A DNA stretch of 64,000 bases from Streptomyces sp. NBC_01465 (lineage in GTDB: Bacteria; Actinomycetota; Actinomycetes; Streptomycetales; Streptomycetaceae). The stretch is taken from NCBI RefSeq assembly GCF_036227325.1, contig NZ_CP109467.1, positions 186,001-250,000 of the forward strand. The letters are read 5' to 3'. This document shows positions 45,134 to 53,035 of the stretch, piece after piece (positions within the stretch are counted from its first letter, which is position 1; every line of letters begins with the position of its first letter). A program made the position numbers and the translations under genes. The notes beneath the pieces were generated by a model. It made no database searches, was not told where the DNA came from, and worked only from the letters and a program-made list of their open reading frames with translations.

Positions 45134-45423
45134 GGGGCCGTGTCGAGCGCCTCCAGCAGCAGGGTCACCGTCGCGGCGGCCGCGTCCCGGTCGCCCTGCA
45201 CCAGGGCGGTCTCGGCGAGGTCGGTCAGGAGTGCCACCGCCGCCTGCACCACGGCCGCCCGTACGGGCACCGTGCGCAGGGCGGCGAGCGCAACCGAGGC
45301 CTGTTGCCCGGCAGTTGGTCTCGGCCCGGTGGGGCCCGACGGAATCAGCGCATGAACGCCGCGGCCCACACCGGGTACTTCGCGTGAGGATGCTGTCACC
45401 TCCCCAGTCTCCCGCACCCTCAC
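45130..45423 (-). CDS. small Ala-rich hypothetical protein
   Basis: 97 aa from a GTG at 45423. The C-terminal half (about residues 40-95) has strong third-position G/C bias and a helical Ala/Val/Leu pattern (VRAAVVQAAVALLTDLAETALVQ). That supports real coding, while the N-terminal part is less convincing and the true start may be a later GTG. It ends exactly opposite the AlaRS-like stop, sharing the CTAG. No family recognised; perhaps a small helical regulatory or structural protein. Confidence 0.5.
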   Translation of the reverse strand: MRVRETGEVTASSREVPGVGRGVHALIPSGPTGPRPTAGQQASVALAALRTVPVRAAVVQAAVALLTDLAETALVQGDRDAAAATVTLLLEALDTAP

Positions 45424-45432
45424 GCGCCGCGG

Positions 45433-45663
45433 TCACAGACCGCGGATGACGCACCCGTTCCGCTCGGCTTCCGCCCTCCAGGCGGGAACCGGATCCACGA
45501 AGTACTGGATCTCGCCGCTGCGGTACGCGTCGACGGCGCTCTGCAGTTCGACACACGGCGGGCACGCCGCACGGGCGGCATCGGCCGCCGACGCGACCGG
45601 GGCGAGCAGGACGATGCCGGCGACCGCCGCAGCGGCGGGCAGAGCGAAACGGGTGAGGACCAT
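45433..45663 (-). CDS. small secreted protein with a CPPC motif
   Basis: 76 aa from ATG 45663, preceded by AGGAGG at good spacing; the longer frame to 45720 lacks this. Sec signal (LTRFALPAAAAVAGIVLLAPVASA) is cut near residue 28. The 48-residue mature part begins with ARAACPPCVELQSAVDAY and contains one more Cys near the end (RNGCVIRGL). CPPC resembles a thioredoxin-type redox motif, but the protein is far too short for that fold. Unknown function. Confidence 0.65.
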   Translation of the reverse strand: MVLTRFALPAAAAVAGIVLLAPVASAADAARAACPPCVELQSAVDAYRSGEIQYFVDPVPAWRAEAERNGCVIRGL

Positions 45664-45821
45664 ACGGGAACGCCTCCTGGGGCGGGGAAACGGGTGCGGG
45701 TGACGGACGCCCGGCCGCATTCCGGCGGGCGCCCGCCCTCAGGCTTGCGCACCCGCACCCTCGTTCCGCAGCACCACGCTGGTCCCGTCAGCCTGTTGCC
45801 GGGACACGGTCGAGCGCCGGG

Positions 45822-46025
45822 TCAGGCGGGCAGGGGGCCGTCCAGCGTCCAGGCGGAGTCGTGCCGTGTGAATCCGATGTGCGGGTAGTAGCCGACCGCC
45901 GCGGGGGCCGCGAGAAGGATCAGCTTCGCCTCGGGCGCCGCTTCCTGGGTGGCCCGTACGAGCGCCTTCCCCACACCCCCGCTCTGGAACGACGCGTCGA
46001 CGGCGAGATCGCTCCGATCGGACCG
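45822..46025 (-). pseudogene. C-terminal remnant of a GNAT acetyltransferase
   Basis: An open frame of about 67 codons encodes a recognisable GNAT half: [20 protein letters not shown] (motif A), then [20 protein letters not shown] (motif B) and a normal stop at 45822. The N-terminal half of the fold is missing. The frame runs into a TGA at 46026-46028, the stop of the next upstream gene, and no start or ribosome-binding site is seen. Likely a deletion remnant; the motif A Arg/Gln-x-x-Gly has become QSGGVG. Confidence 0.65.
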
Positions 46026-46295
46026 TCAGGGCGTATCGCCCTGCCAGTCCCAGCGCTTGGGGTCCCCGGCCCTGGGTCCGTACGCCGCGTGCCCGCCGGG
46101 TCCGTACCGGCCGATCTCCGTGCGGAGCGCGGCGCCGTCGCGCAGTTGGCGCGCGCTGCGGCCCGTCACGTCCAGCAGGAGGCCGTCCAGCGGGCCTCCG
46201 ACCAACTCGGCGTAGGCGCGCCCCGGTCGTGGACCCGGATCGGGATCGTCGTGATCCGCTCCGTACACGCGTCCCCTCATGATCTGCTCGTCCAT
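46026..46295 (-). CDS. hypothetical protein, 89 aa
   Basis: ATG 46295 to TGA 46026. The Asp/Pro-rich N-terminus (DHDDPDPGPRPGRAY) is followed by AELVGGPLDGLLLDVTG and a C-terminal GDPKRWDWQGDTP. The VGGPLDG...W-D-W-G pattern recurs in small Streptomyces proteins of unknown function. It is soluble, with no signal peptide. Its stop codon abuts the GNAT remnant, so an ancestral deletion may have joined the two. Confidence 0.6.
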   Translation of the reverse strand: MDEQIMRGRVYGADHDDPDPGPRPGRAYAELVGGPLDGLLLDVTGRSARQLRDGAALRTEIGRYGPGGHAAYGPRAGDPKRWDWQGDTP

Positions 46296-46478
46296 GAGTG
46301 CAGCATCGCAGGCACCACTGACAGTCCGTCTTCCACCGCGAAGCCCATGGCATATGCCAGGAGCACCACCGCCTCGAGTGTTGCCAAATCCCTTACGGGC
46401 CCTCGCTCCCTGTGCAACAGTCGTTACCGGTCCATCCGTCAGTGACCTGGCCGTGCCGCGCCTGTATCGGAGTACGTC

Positions 46479-47930
46479 ATGCCGTCCCATCTCTTCGCGG
46501 ACCGCCCCGCCCCACAGCCGCCCCAGCGGGAAACAGTCGACGCGCTGATCACCCGCACGCGCCGGCTGCGCGGGGACGTGGACGCGGTGCGCCGGGAATC
46601 GGTGATGGACGACGACGAGGTGCAGGGACGCTGGCACCGGGCACTGTGCGATCTGGCGGTCCACCACCTCGACGACCTGGGCGCGCATCTGGGACAGCTC
46701 AAGGAGGGTTTCCCCGCCGAGGCCGCGGAGGAACTCGCCGCCGAACTCGCCGGATACGGGGCCCAGGACGGTGCGACGGACGACGCCCCGGCCGCCTCCC
46801 TGCTGAGCCGGGTCGGCAGCGCCGAGTGGAACCTGCTGACGGACGAGGCGAGTTGGTCCGAGGAGCTCTTCCAGATCTTCGGGCGCTCCCCCGAGAGCGG
46901 TGCGCTGTCGCTGGACGAGCTGCCCTCCGTGCTCTTCGCCGAGGACCAGTCGCTGCTGACCGCGATGGTCACGGACTGTCTGGTGGACGGGCGGACCATC
47001 GACGGGGAGTTCCGGATCGTACGGCCGGACGGCTGTGTGCGGACGCTCCACATGATGGGCGAGCCCGTGCTCGACGAGGACGGCTGCACCGCCTCCATGT
47101 GGGCGGTCCTGCGGGACGTCAGCGAACTGCGGCGCAGTCAGCGCACCGTACGGGAATCGCGGGACACGCTGCAGCGCAGTCGGCAGATCGCCGAGACCGA
47201 GCACCGGCTCGCGGTCGAACTCCAGGAGACCGTACTGCCACCGTGGCGCGGCTCCCTGCGCCTGCCCCAGACGGGGCCCGCGGCGCTGGATCTCGCGGCA
47301 CACTATCTGCCGTCGGCGAGCAGCGCGCTGATCGGCGGCGACTGGTACGACGCACTGGAACTCGCGGACGGACAGACCCTCCTGAGCGTGGGTGACCTGA
47401 CGGGCCACGGAGTGACGGCGGCGTCCGGCATGGCCATGGTCCTGGGGGCGCTGCGCGGCATGACGCTCGCCGGCATCGGCCCCGGCCCTCTGATGGGCCA
47501 TCTCAATCAGCTGCTCGAGACCTCCGCCCAGCCCGCGTTGGGAAGTGCGGTGTGCTGCCGGTACGACCCCGGGACGCGGACGCTGGCGTGGGCGCAGGCG
47601 GGACACCCCGCCCCCTTGCTGTTCCGCGAGGGGACGGGGCGTGCGCTTCCGCGGCCGGACGGCGTACTGCTCGGTGCGACGACGGGTGCCGTGTACGAAC
47701 AGACCGAGGTCGGGCTCCTGCCCGGCGATCTGCTGGTACTGCACACCGACGGGCTCACCCGGCGCAATGTGGCGGACGGGCCCGACTCGGACCGACTGCT
47801 CGCGCTCGCACCACGGTTCGCCGAGGCCCGCACATCGCAGGAGTGTGTGCGGATCATCGTCGAGGAGTGCGGCGAGGCGGAGCGTGAGGACGACGCCTGC
47901 GTGCTGGTCGCGAGGATCGGTTTCCAGTAG
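46479..47930 (+). CDS. PAS-domain SpoIIE-type (PP2C) protein phosphatase
   Basis: 483 aa cytoplasmic signalling protein. N-terminal helical region with a RsbRD-like feel (about 1-100), a PAS domain at about 110-225 (WSEELFQIFGRSP, then EFRIVRPDGCVRTLH), a short linker and a SpoIIE/PP2C phosphatase domain at about 245-483. The phosphatase keeps metal-binding Asp positions in LIGGDWYDALEL near 287, SVGDLTGHGVTAASGMA near 307, GDLLVLHTDGL near 415 and EREDDACVLVARI at the end. Such enzymes dephosphorylate anti-sigma-factor antagonists and control stress or development sigma factors. No sigma or anti-sigma gene is adjacent. Confidence 0.92.
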   Translation: MPSHLFADRPAPQPPQRETVDALITRTRRLRGDVDAVRRESVMDDDEVQGRWHRALCDLAVHHLDDLGAHLGQLKEGFPAEAAEELAAELAGYGAQDGATDDAPAASLLSRVGSAEWNLLTDEASWSEELFQIFGRSPESGALSLDELPSVLFAEDQSLLTAMVTDCLVDGRTIDGEFRIVRPDGCVRTLHMMGEPVLDEDGCTASMWAVLRDVSELRRSQRTVRESRDTLQRSRQIAETEHRLAVELQETVLPPWRGSLRLPQTGPAALDLAAHYLPSASSALIGGDWYDALELADGQTLLSVGDLTGHGVTAASGMAMVLGALRGMTLAGIGPGPLMGHLNQLLETSAQPALGSAVCCRYDPGTRTLAWAQAGHPAPLLFREGTGRALPRPDGVLLGATTGAVYEQTEVGLLPGDLLVLHTDGLTRRNVADGPDSDRLLALAPRFAEARTSQECVRIIVEECGEAEREDDACVLVARIGFQ

Positions 47931-47956
47931 TACGTGCTTTCTTCCGGACCCCTCTT

Positions 47957-49447
47957 CTAGATGTCCTTGCTCCTCGGCCGGCTCCGGGGCAGGGAGAGCT
48001 GGATCTCCTCGCGCAGGTCCTGGATCTTTCCGTGTCCCGAGTACTGGCCGGTGAGCCGGTACATCTCGCGCAGCCTGTCCCAGGTCCGGTGCGAGGAGGT
48101 CTCCCCCATCGACACGAGCGCGAGACGGGCGTACCGGTCGGCCTGCTCCGGGTCGTCGGCGATGAAGCACGCCGAGGCGAGCGAGATGTAGTCGAAGATC
48201 TTCGAGCGCTGCCGTCCGTTCACCCGCAGATCGAGGGCCTGCCGGGCGTGCCGCTGTGCGGTCGCCGCTGCCGACGGGTCGTGATCGGCGAGCGTACGGA
48301 AGGCGAGGGCCTGCATTCCGTGCAGGTCCGCCTCGTCGAACATCTGCATCCAGCTCGGCGGTGGTACGTCCCCCTTGTCGGAGACGAACAGGTCCTCGGC
48401 CTCGCCGAGGGTGCGGCGCATCGCCTGGCCGTGCCCCATGGCGGCCTGTGCCCAGGCCTCGATGGTGTGCAGCATGGCCCTCGTACGGGGCAGGGTCTGT
48501 TCGCCCGATCCCGACTTGGCGAGCTTCATCAGGTCCAGCGCGTCGTCGGGACGGCCGAGGTGCACCATCTGACGGGCCGCGCGGGAGAGGGCTTCGCCGG
48601 CCCGTGGCCGGTCGCCGCCTTCGCGGGCCGCGTGGGCCGCGATGACGAAGTACTTCTGGGCCGTCGGTTCGAGACCGATGTCGTGCGACATCCAGCCTGC
48701 GAGGACGGCGAGGTTGGCGGCGACGCCCCAGAGGCGCCGCTGCAGATGATCGGGGTGGCGGTAGGCGAGCATGCCGCCCACCTCGTTGAGCTGTCCCACG
48801 ACCGCCTTGCGCTGGAGACCGCCGCCGCGGGCGGCGTCCCAGGCGCGGAAGACCTCTACGGAACGCTCCAGTGCCTCGATCTCCTGCGACCCGATGGGGG
48901 CGGCCTCGTAGCGGTCGAACCCAGCGGGGTCGGCGTGCAGGGGATCATCGAAACGGGGGGCGTCCGACGCGAGGGCCGGATCGGTGTGGAGCCAGTCGTG
49001 CATGGCGCTGCTGAGCGCTGAGCCTGCGGCGAGCGCGGCGCCCGCGCCCACCATGCCGCGTCGGTTGAGCATGAGGTCCATTCCCGTGAATTCGGTGAGG
49101 ACCGCTGCCGTACGTTCGGGCGCCCACGGGAGGCCGTCGGGACTGGTGCGATCTGCATTGCCGACGTCCTGCCGTTTCCCCGCGCGCCCGGGCCGTGCGA
49201 ACCCGAGGTCCTCGATGGTCACGACACGACCGAGACGCTCGGTGAACAGTGCTGCCAGCACCTTGGGCACCGGTTCGCGCGGGCTCTCGCCCATGTCGAT
49301 CCAGCGCCGTACGCGCGAGGTGTCGGTCGCCAGCTGCGGGTGGCCCATGGCCGCCGCCTGCCGGTTCACTAGTCTCGCCAGTTCGCCCTTGGACCAGCCG
49401 GCCAGGCCGAACAGATCTGCAAGGCGGGTGTTGGGTTCTCCGGTCAC
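47957..49447 (-). CDS. NsdA-like TPR transcriptional/developmental regulator
   Basis: 496 aa from GTG 49447, chosen because MTGEPNTRLADLFGLAGWSK is the usual family N-terminus; the longer frame upstream is not. An N-terminal helix-turn-helix-like region (KGELARLVNRQAAAMGHPQL, then SRVRRWIDMGESPREPVP, residues about 15-65) is followed by LTEFTGMDLMLNRRGMVG near 125 and a tetratricopeptide-like helical array from about 195 to the end. NsdA of S. coelicolor is a negative regulator of sporulation and antibiotic production. This is one of several paralogues Streptomyces carry, so the exact role is not assigned. Divergent from a phosphotransferase gene. Confidence 0.87.
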   Translation of the reverse strand: MTGEPNTRLADLFGLAGWSKGELARLVNRQAAAMGHPQLATDTSRVRRWIDMGESPREPVPKVLAALFTERLGRVVTIEDLGFARPGRAGKRQDVGNADRTSPDGLPWAPERTAAVLTEFTGMDLMLNRRGMVGAGAALAAGSALSSAMHDWLHTDPALASDAPRFDDPLHADPAGFDRYEAAPIGSQEIEALERSVEVFRAWDAARGGGLQRKAVVGQLNEVGGMLAYRHPDHLQRRLWGVAANLAVLAGWMSHDIGLEPTAQKYFVIAAHAAREGGDRPRAGEALSRAARQMVHLGRPDDALDLMKLAKSGSGEQTLPRTRAMLHTIEAWAQAAMGHGQAMRRTLGEAEDLFVSDKGDVPPPSWMQMFDEADLHGMQALAFRTLADHDPSAAATAQRHARQALDLRVNGRQRSKIFDYISLASACFIADDPEQADRYARLALVSMGETSSHRTWDRLREMYRLTGQYSGHGKIQDLREEIQLSLPRSRPRSKDI

Positions 49448-49680
49448 GTCAAGCCCCCAGGTTCTCGGCTGAGTTGACAGTAACCCCCTGTCAGATGCGG
49501 TGGGGATATTCGCCAGGGTTCGCCAGGGTGCGCCACATGGTGTGCCACCCACGGGCCGGTGTCAGGTAGGAAAGCGCCACCCCGACCCGGTGGCCGGACC
49601 GCACTCCCCAGGGTGCGTCCCGGGCACCGGGGCGGGCAGCGCACGTAACTCGTCGGCACACGAAGGGATCTGTCTCCCCC

Positions 49681-50823
49681 ATGTACACAGCATCGTCCTC
49701 CGTGTCTGCCCCTCCCCGGCCGCTCCGTCCGCTTGCCGCGGGCGGCGGACCGTATCTCGACCCCTCCCACGCCGCAGCGGCACTCGGCACCGGTCGGATC
49801 CGGCGTGCGGCGGGGACGGGGGCCCAACCGCTCAGCGGGAGACTCGACTTGTCAGGTCCCCAGGGCTCGCAGCTGCGCATGGCGATCGCGTCGGTGCACC
49901 GCATCTGCCCGGAGTTCAACCCGGTGCAGATACTGCGCCGGAGCGGCCGGTCCGTCCTTCTTGTCGGAACGACAGGACGGACGACCGCGGTTGCCAAGTG
50001 TCTGCTCGACAACTCCCCAGTGTGGACCGAGCGGTTCCGCCACGAGATAGCCGCATACCGCTCCTTCGTACGGCACCGCCCGCCGGTGCGGGTGCCCCGG
50101 CTGATCGCCGCCGACCCCGAGAACTGCACCCTGGTGATCGAGCGGATGGCCGGACGGGCCGCGGCTCTGCAGCGCCACCCGGTCGAGGCCCCGCCGCGCG
50201 CGGACGTGCGGGCCGCGCTCGGGGCGATCGCCCGGGTCAACGCCTGGCGGCCGCCGGCCGGGATGTTCGACGCCCCGCTGGACTACGCGTCCCGGATCGC
50301 CCGCTATCACGAGCTGGGGCTGTTCACCGACCGCGACCTGGGCGATCTGCAGAAGCTGCTGCACGGTCTCGCCCATGCGGGCGGGAAGCAGGGGATGGGG
50401 CAGTTCTGCCACGGTGACGCCCTGCTCTCCAACATCCTTCTCTCGCCTGCCGGTCCGGTGCTCGTGGACTGGGAGCTGGCGGGCTGGTATCTGCCGGGGT
50501 ACGACCTGGCGACGCTCTGGGCGGTACTGGGCGATGCCCCGGTGGCGCGCCGGCAGATCAGCCAGCTGGCGCAGGCGGCAGGACCGGCGGCGCGTGACGC
50601 GTTCCTGGTGAACCTGATGCTGGTGCTGACCCGGGAGATCCGTCACTACGAGACGGCCGTCCAGCGCACCATGCGCGAGACGGCACCGGCAGGAGCCGCG
50701 GGCCAGTCCCAGCAGCCCGGTGTCCTGTCGCACGGCGAGGAGCAGCGCCTGCTGCTGCGGCGGCTGCACGACGACTGCGCGCTGGCGCGCAGGGCCGTCC
50801 GAGCCGCGGTGGGCACTCGCTGA
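49681..50823 (+). CDS. aminoglycoside-phosphotransferase-fold kinase
   Basis: 380 aa. The kinase-like fold starts with a nucleotide-binding strand region near residue 85 ([15 protein letters not shown]...AVAKCL) and has the Brenner-type catalytic loop [15 protein letters not shown] near 243 and the metal-binding [16 protein letters not shown] near 261. These are the APH/choline-kinase hallmarks (H-G-D-x4-N, D-x-E). It phosphorylates an unknown small molecule. It is divergent from the NsdA-like regulator across a 233-base gap; this pairing may be functional. A strong terminator follows. Confidence 0.88.
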   Translation: MYTASSSVSAPPRPLRPLAAGGGPYLDPSHAAAALGTGRIRRAAGTGAQPLSGRLDLSGPQGSQLRMAIASVHRICPEFNPVQILRRSGRSVLLVGTTGRTTAVAKCLLDNSPVWTERFRHEIAAYRSFVRHRPPVRVPRLIAADPENCTLVIERMAGRAAALQRHPVEAPPRADVRAALGAIARVNAWRPPAGMFDAPLDYASRIARYHELGLFTDRDLGDLQKLLHGLAHAGGKQGMGQFCHGDALLSNILLSPAGPVLVDWELAGWYLPGYDLATLWAVLGDAPVARRQISQLAQAAGPAARDAFLVNLMLVLTREIRHYETAVQRTMRETAPAGAAGQSQQPGVLSHGEEQRLLLRRLHDDCALARRAVRAAVGTR

Positions 50824-50849
50824 GGCGCCTCGCCGGGTGAAGAGGGGGA

Positions 50850-50895
50850 AGTGCGATGCGGGTCCAGCGCCGACACACTGGGCCCGCATCGCACT
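50850..50895. terminator. bidirectional hairpin between kinase and amidase genes
   Basis: A 16-bp stem with one G-T pair (50850-50865 with 50880-50895; arm AGTGCGATGCGGG and complement) and a 14-base loop, between convergent stops. Confidence 0.88.
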
Positions 50896-50913
50896 GCGCT
50901 GTCGGTGGCGCCG

Positions 50914-52251
50914 TCAGTGCGCGCGGACGATGTCCACGTCGTCGGCCTTGACGAACGCGACGCGGTGGCCGATCTGGACCGTCACGTACTTCGTCGCCCC
51001 GGGGAACCAGGTGTGGTCGTACGGGAAGGACGAGTCGATCGTCGGCGCGTAGTAGTAGCCGGTGGGCGCCACGCCGCCGCCCGGGTAGGACTGGCCCGTC
51101 TTGATCGTGTACGGGAGCGGGGTCCCGAGGCGCGCCCCGGTGAAGTCCGCGGGGTACTCGGACTTCTCCGGATAGGTCACCCCGTACACCGGCACGTCCG
51201 TCCTGCCGGCCTTCGGCTTCACGACGTAGCCGCCGGTGGGTGTGGTGGTGCGGGTGCCCTTCGGGGACTCGAACCAGGCCTTCTGTCCGTACCACCAGAT
51301 CGCGGTCCAGCCGGGCTTGCGCTCGGCGACGACGGCCTGCTGGGTGGCGCTGATCTTGCTGCCCCAGTCCGCGGCGCAGTTGGTGCCCGCCGAGCCGTCG
51401 GTGTGCAGGCCCGGGTCGGAGAAGAGCGGGGCGGTGGCGGAGGGTTCGGTGTGGAGCGGGACCGCGCTGCTCGCCTGCACGGGGAGGTCCACACCCTTCT
51501 CGCAGTCGCGGAAGGCCTGGAGGTTCTTCTTGAACACCGGGTTGACGGTGACGAGTTGGCTGCCGGGGAAGGCCGTGGGCACGGTCGGCCTGCCGAGCAG
51601 GGTCATGAAGTAGTTCCAGTCCCAGTAGGTGCCGGGGTCCCAGTGCATGGCCTTGGTCCCGGCCGCGCTGGTGGGCGGGACGTTGTCGTGGCCGATGATG
51701 TGCTGGCGGTCCAGGGGGATGTCGTACTTGGCGGCGAGGTAGCGGACCAGGGTGGCCGTGGAGCGGTACATCTCGGGGGTGTACCACTGGGCGCCCTCGG
51801 TCGCGACACCCTCCTGCTCGATGCCGATGGACTGCGAGTTGATGGACCAGTTGCCCGCCTGCCAGGCGATGTCCTTGTCCTTCACCATCTGCGTGACATG
51901 GCCGTCGGCCGAGCGCACGACGTAGTGGGCGGAGGCGGCCCGTGTCGGGTCCTGGAAGATCCTCAGCGTGGTGGCGAAGTCCTCTTCGGTGTCGTGCAGG
52001 ACGATGAATTTGATCTTGTTGGTCTGCGGCCGGTTCGAGGTGTCGTAGTTGCCGTACGTCTCCTTGTCGGCGGGGTCACCGGTCTGCTGGTACGCGGCAG
52101 GGACCCAGTCGCAGTCGAGGATGCGCGGGCACTCCGGGCGGGTGCCGTCGGCGCTCGCCTGCGCGACAGGTCCGGTCAGGGCGAAACTGAAAGCGCTCGC
52201 GGCGGTGAGCGCGAGCGCGAGTCTGGTCCTCTGGGAGTGCTTCGACGTCAT
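50914..52251 (-). CDS. secreted N-acetylmuramoyl-L-alanine amidase
   Basis: 445 aa. Sec signal (basic start, LALALTAASAFSFALTG, AQA cleavage near 32). An amidase_2/PGRP domain follows at about 70-215, with zinc ligands in FIVLHDTEEDF near 84, HIIGHDNVPP near 185 and the DPGTYWDWNYF block near 205. The C-terminal half (about 250-445) is repeat-like, with WFESPKGT, Tyr/Pro-rich turns and GHRVAFVKADDVDI near the end, resembling an SH3-type wall-binding part. It cleaves the amide between MurNAc and L-Ala in peptidoglycan outside the cell. ATG 52251 is preceded by AAGGG. Confidence 0.93.
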   Translation of the reverse strand: MTSKHSQRTRLALALTAASAFSFALTGPVAQASADGTRPECPRILDCDWVPAAYQQTGDPADKETYGNYDTSNRPQTNKIKFIVLHDTEEDFATTLRIFQDPTRAASAHYVVRSADGHVTQMVKDKDIAWQAGNWSINSQSIGIEQEGVATEGAQWYTPEMYRSTATLVRYLAAKYDIPLDRQHIIGHDNVPPTSAAGTKAMHWDPGTYWDWNYFMTLLGRPTVPTAFPGSQLVTVNPVFKKNLQAFRDCEKGVDLPVQASSAVPLHTEPSATAPLFSDPGLHTDGSAGTNCAADWGSKISATQQAVVAERKPGWTAIWWYGQKAWFESPKGTRTTTPTGGYVVKPKAGRTDVPVYGVTYPEKSEYPADFTGARLGTPLPYTIKTGQSYPGGGVAPTGYYYAPTIDSSFPYDHTWFPGATKYVTVQIGHRVAFVKADDVDIVRAH

Positions 52252-52416
52252 GTCGGCCCTTCTTGCCGGGAGTTGCGCGTGGCGATCTCGCCGTACGGTA
52301 TGGGCGCACACTCTGTGACGTGAGGTGAACGCGCGTCAAGAGTGCCGCGCGGGCCGAAGGACGAGACAGTGGTCCAAACCACTGGAAGGGTGTTTGACCT
52401 GCGACAAGAAAGCAGC

Positions 52417-52441
52417 AACGGGCCCTCGGAAGGGGCCCGTT
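52417..52441 (-). terminator. hairpin after the 166-aa hypothetical gene
   Basis: A 9-bp stem AACGGGCCC / GGGCCCGTT with a 7-base loop, 26 bases beyond the stop at 52468. Confidence 0.8.
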
Positions 52442-52467
52442 ACGCGACTTTTACTTGAGTGGTGCGC

Positions 52468-52968
52468 TCAGCCCTGCTGGAACATCTCCGCGGGGAGCGG
52501 CTTGAGCAGTGCGTACAGGTCGTCGGTGATCGGCCGGTCCCAGCTGGCGATGGTGACCAGCACGCCGTCGCTGCGGTCGAACTGCACGCAGGAGATACGG
52601 CTTTCGGAGAGCTTGAGGCGGCGCACGATGAGGAGGTTGTCGCCCTGCATCACCGGCATGTCCTCGGTGTCCAGGACCTCGACCGGCTCGTCGTTCTCCA
52701 GTGCGGCCAGCAGCTGTGCGACCTCGAAGGGGATCTGGCCCTCGGCGAGCTCGCGGGCCGGAGAGCCGTCGGGCAGGTTGCCGATGATCATCGCGGGTCC
52801 GCGGCCGCCGAACAGGTCGTAGCGCAGGAAGACGCCCTGACAGCTGCCGTCGGGCGCGGGCAGCAGGCCGGCGCCGAGGTTCCCGGGCCAGTCACCCGGG
52901 TCCATGGCCAGGACGTCGAAGTCCGGGCCCGCGGGAGTGGCGGCGCTGCGGCGGCGGAGGAAGGACAT
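52468..52968 (-). CDS. conserved hypothetical protein, 166 aa
   Basis: Soluble, acidic protein starting MSFLRRRS at ATG 52968. Features are a Pro/Gly-rich turn region (DPGDWPGNLGAGLLPAPDG), FLRYDLFGGRGPAMIIGNLPDG near residue 47, a helical FEVAQLLAALENDEPVEV near 82 and a C-terminal ITDDLYALLKPLPAEMFQQG. I do not recognise a characterised family. The absence of a signal peptide puts it in the cytoplasm. It is bracketed by its own terminator and lies between an exported amidase and a LAL regulator, neither of which suggests its role. Confidence 0.75.
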   Translation of the reverse strand: MSFLRRRSAATPAGPDFDVLAMDPGDWPGNLGAGLLPAPDGSCQGVFLRYDLFGGRGPAMIIGNLPDGSPARELAEGQIPFEVAQLLAALENDEPVEVLDTEDMPVMQGDNLLIVRRLKLSESRISCVQFDRSDGVLVTIASWDRPITDDLYALLKPLPAEMFQQG

Positions 52969-53035
52969 GGAGCCATGGTACGTGGCCCGGGCACGCTGCC
53001 GAAGCCGGGGCGGCCCGCTCCTTTCGCAGCCCTTC

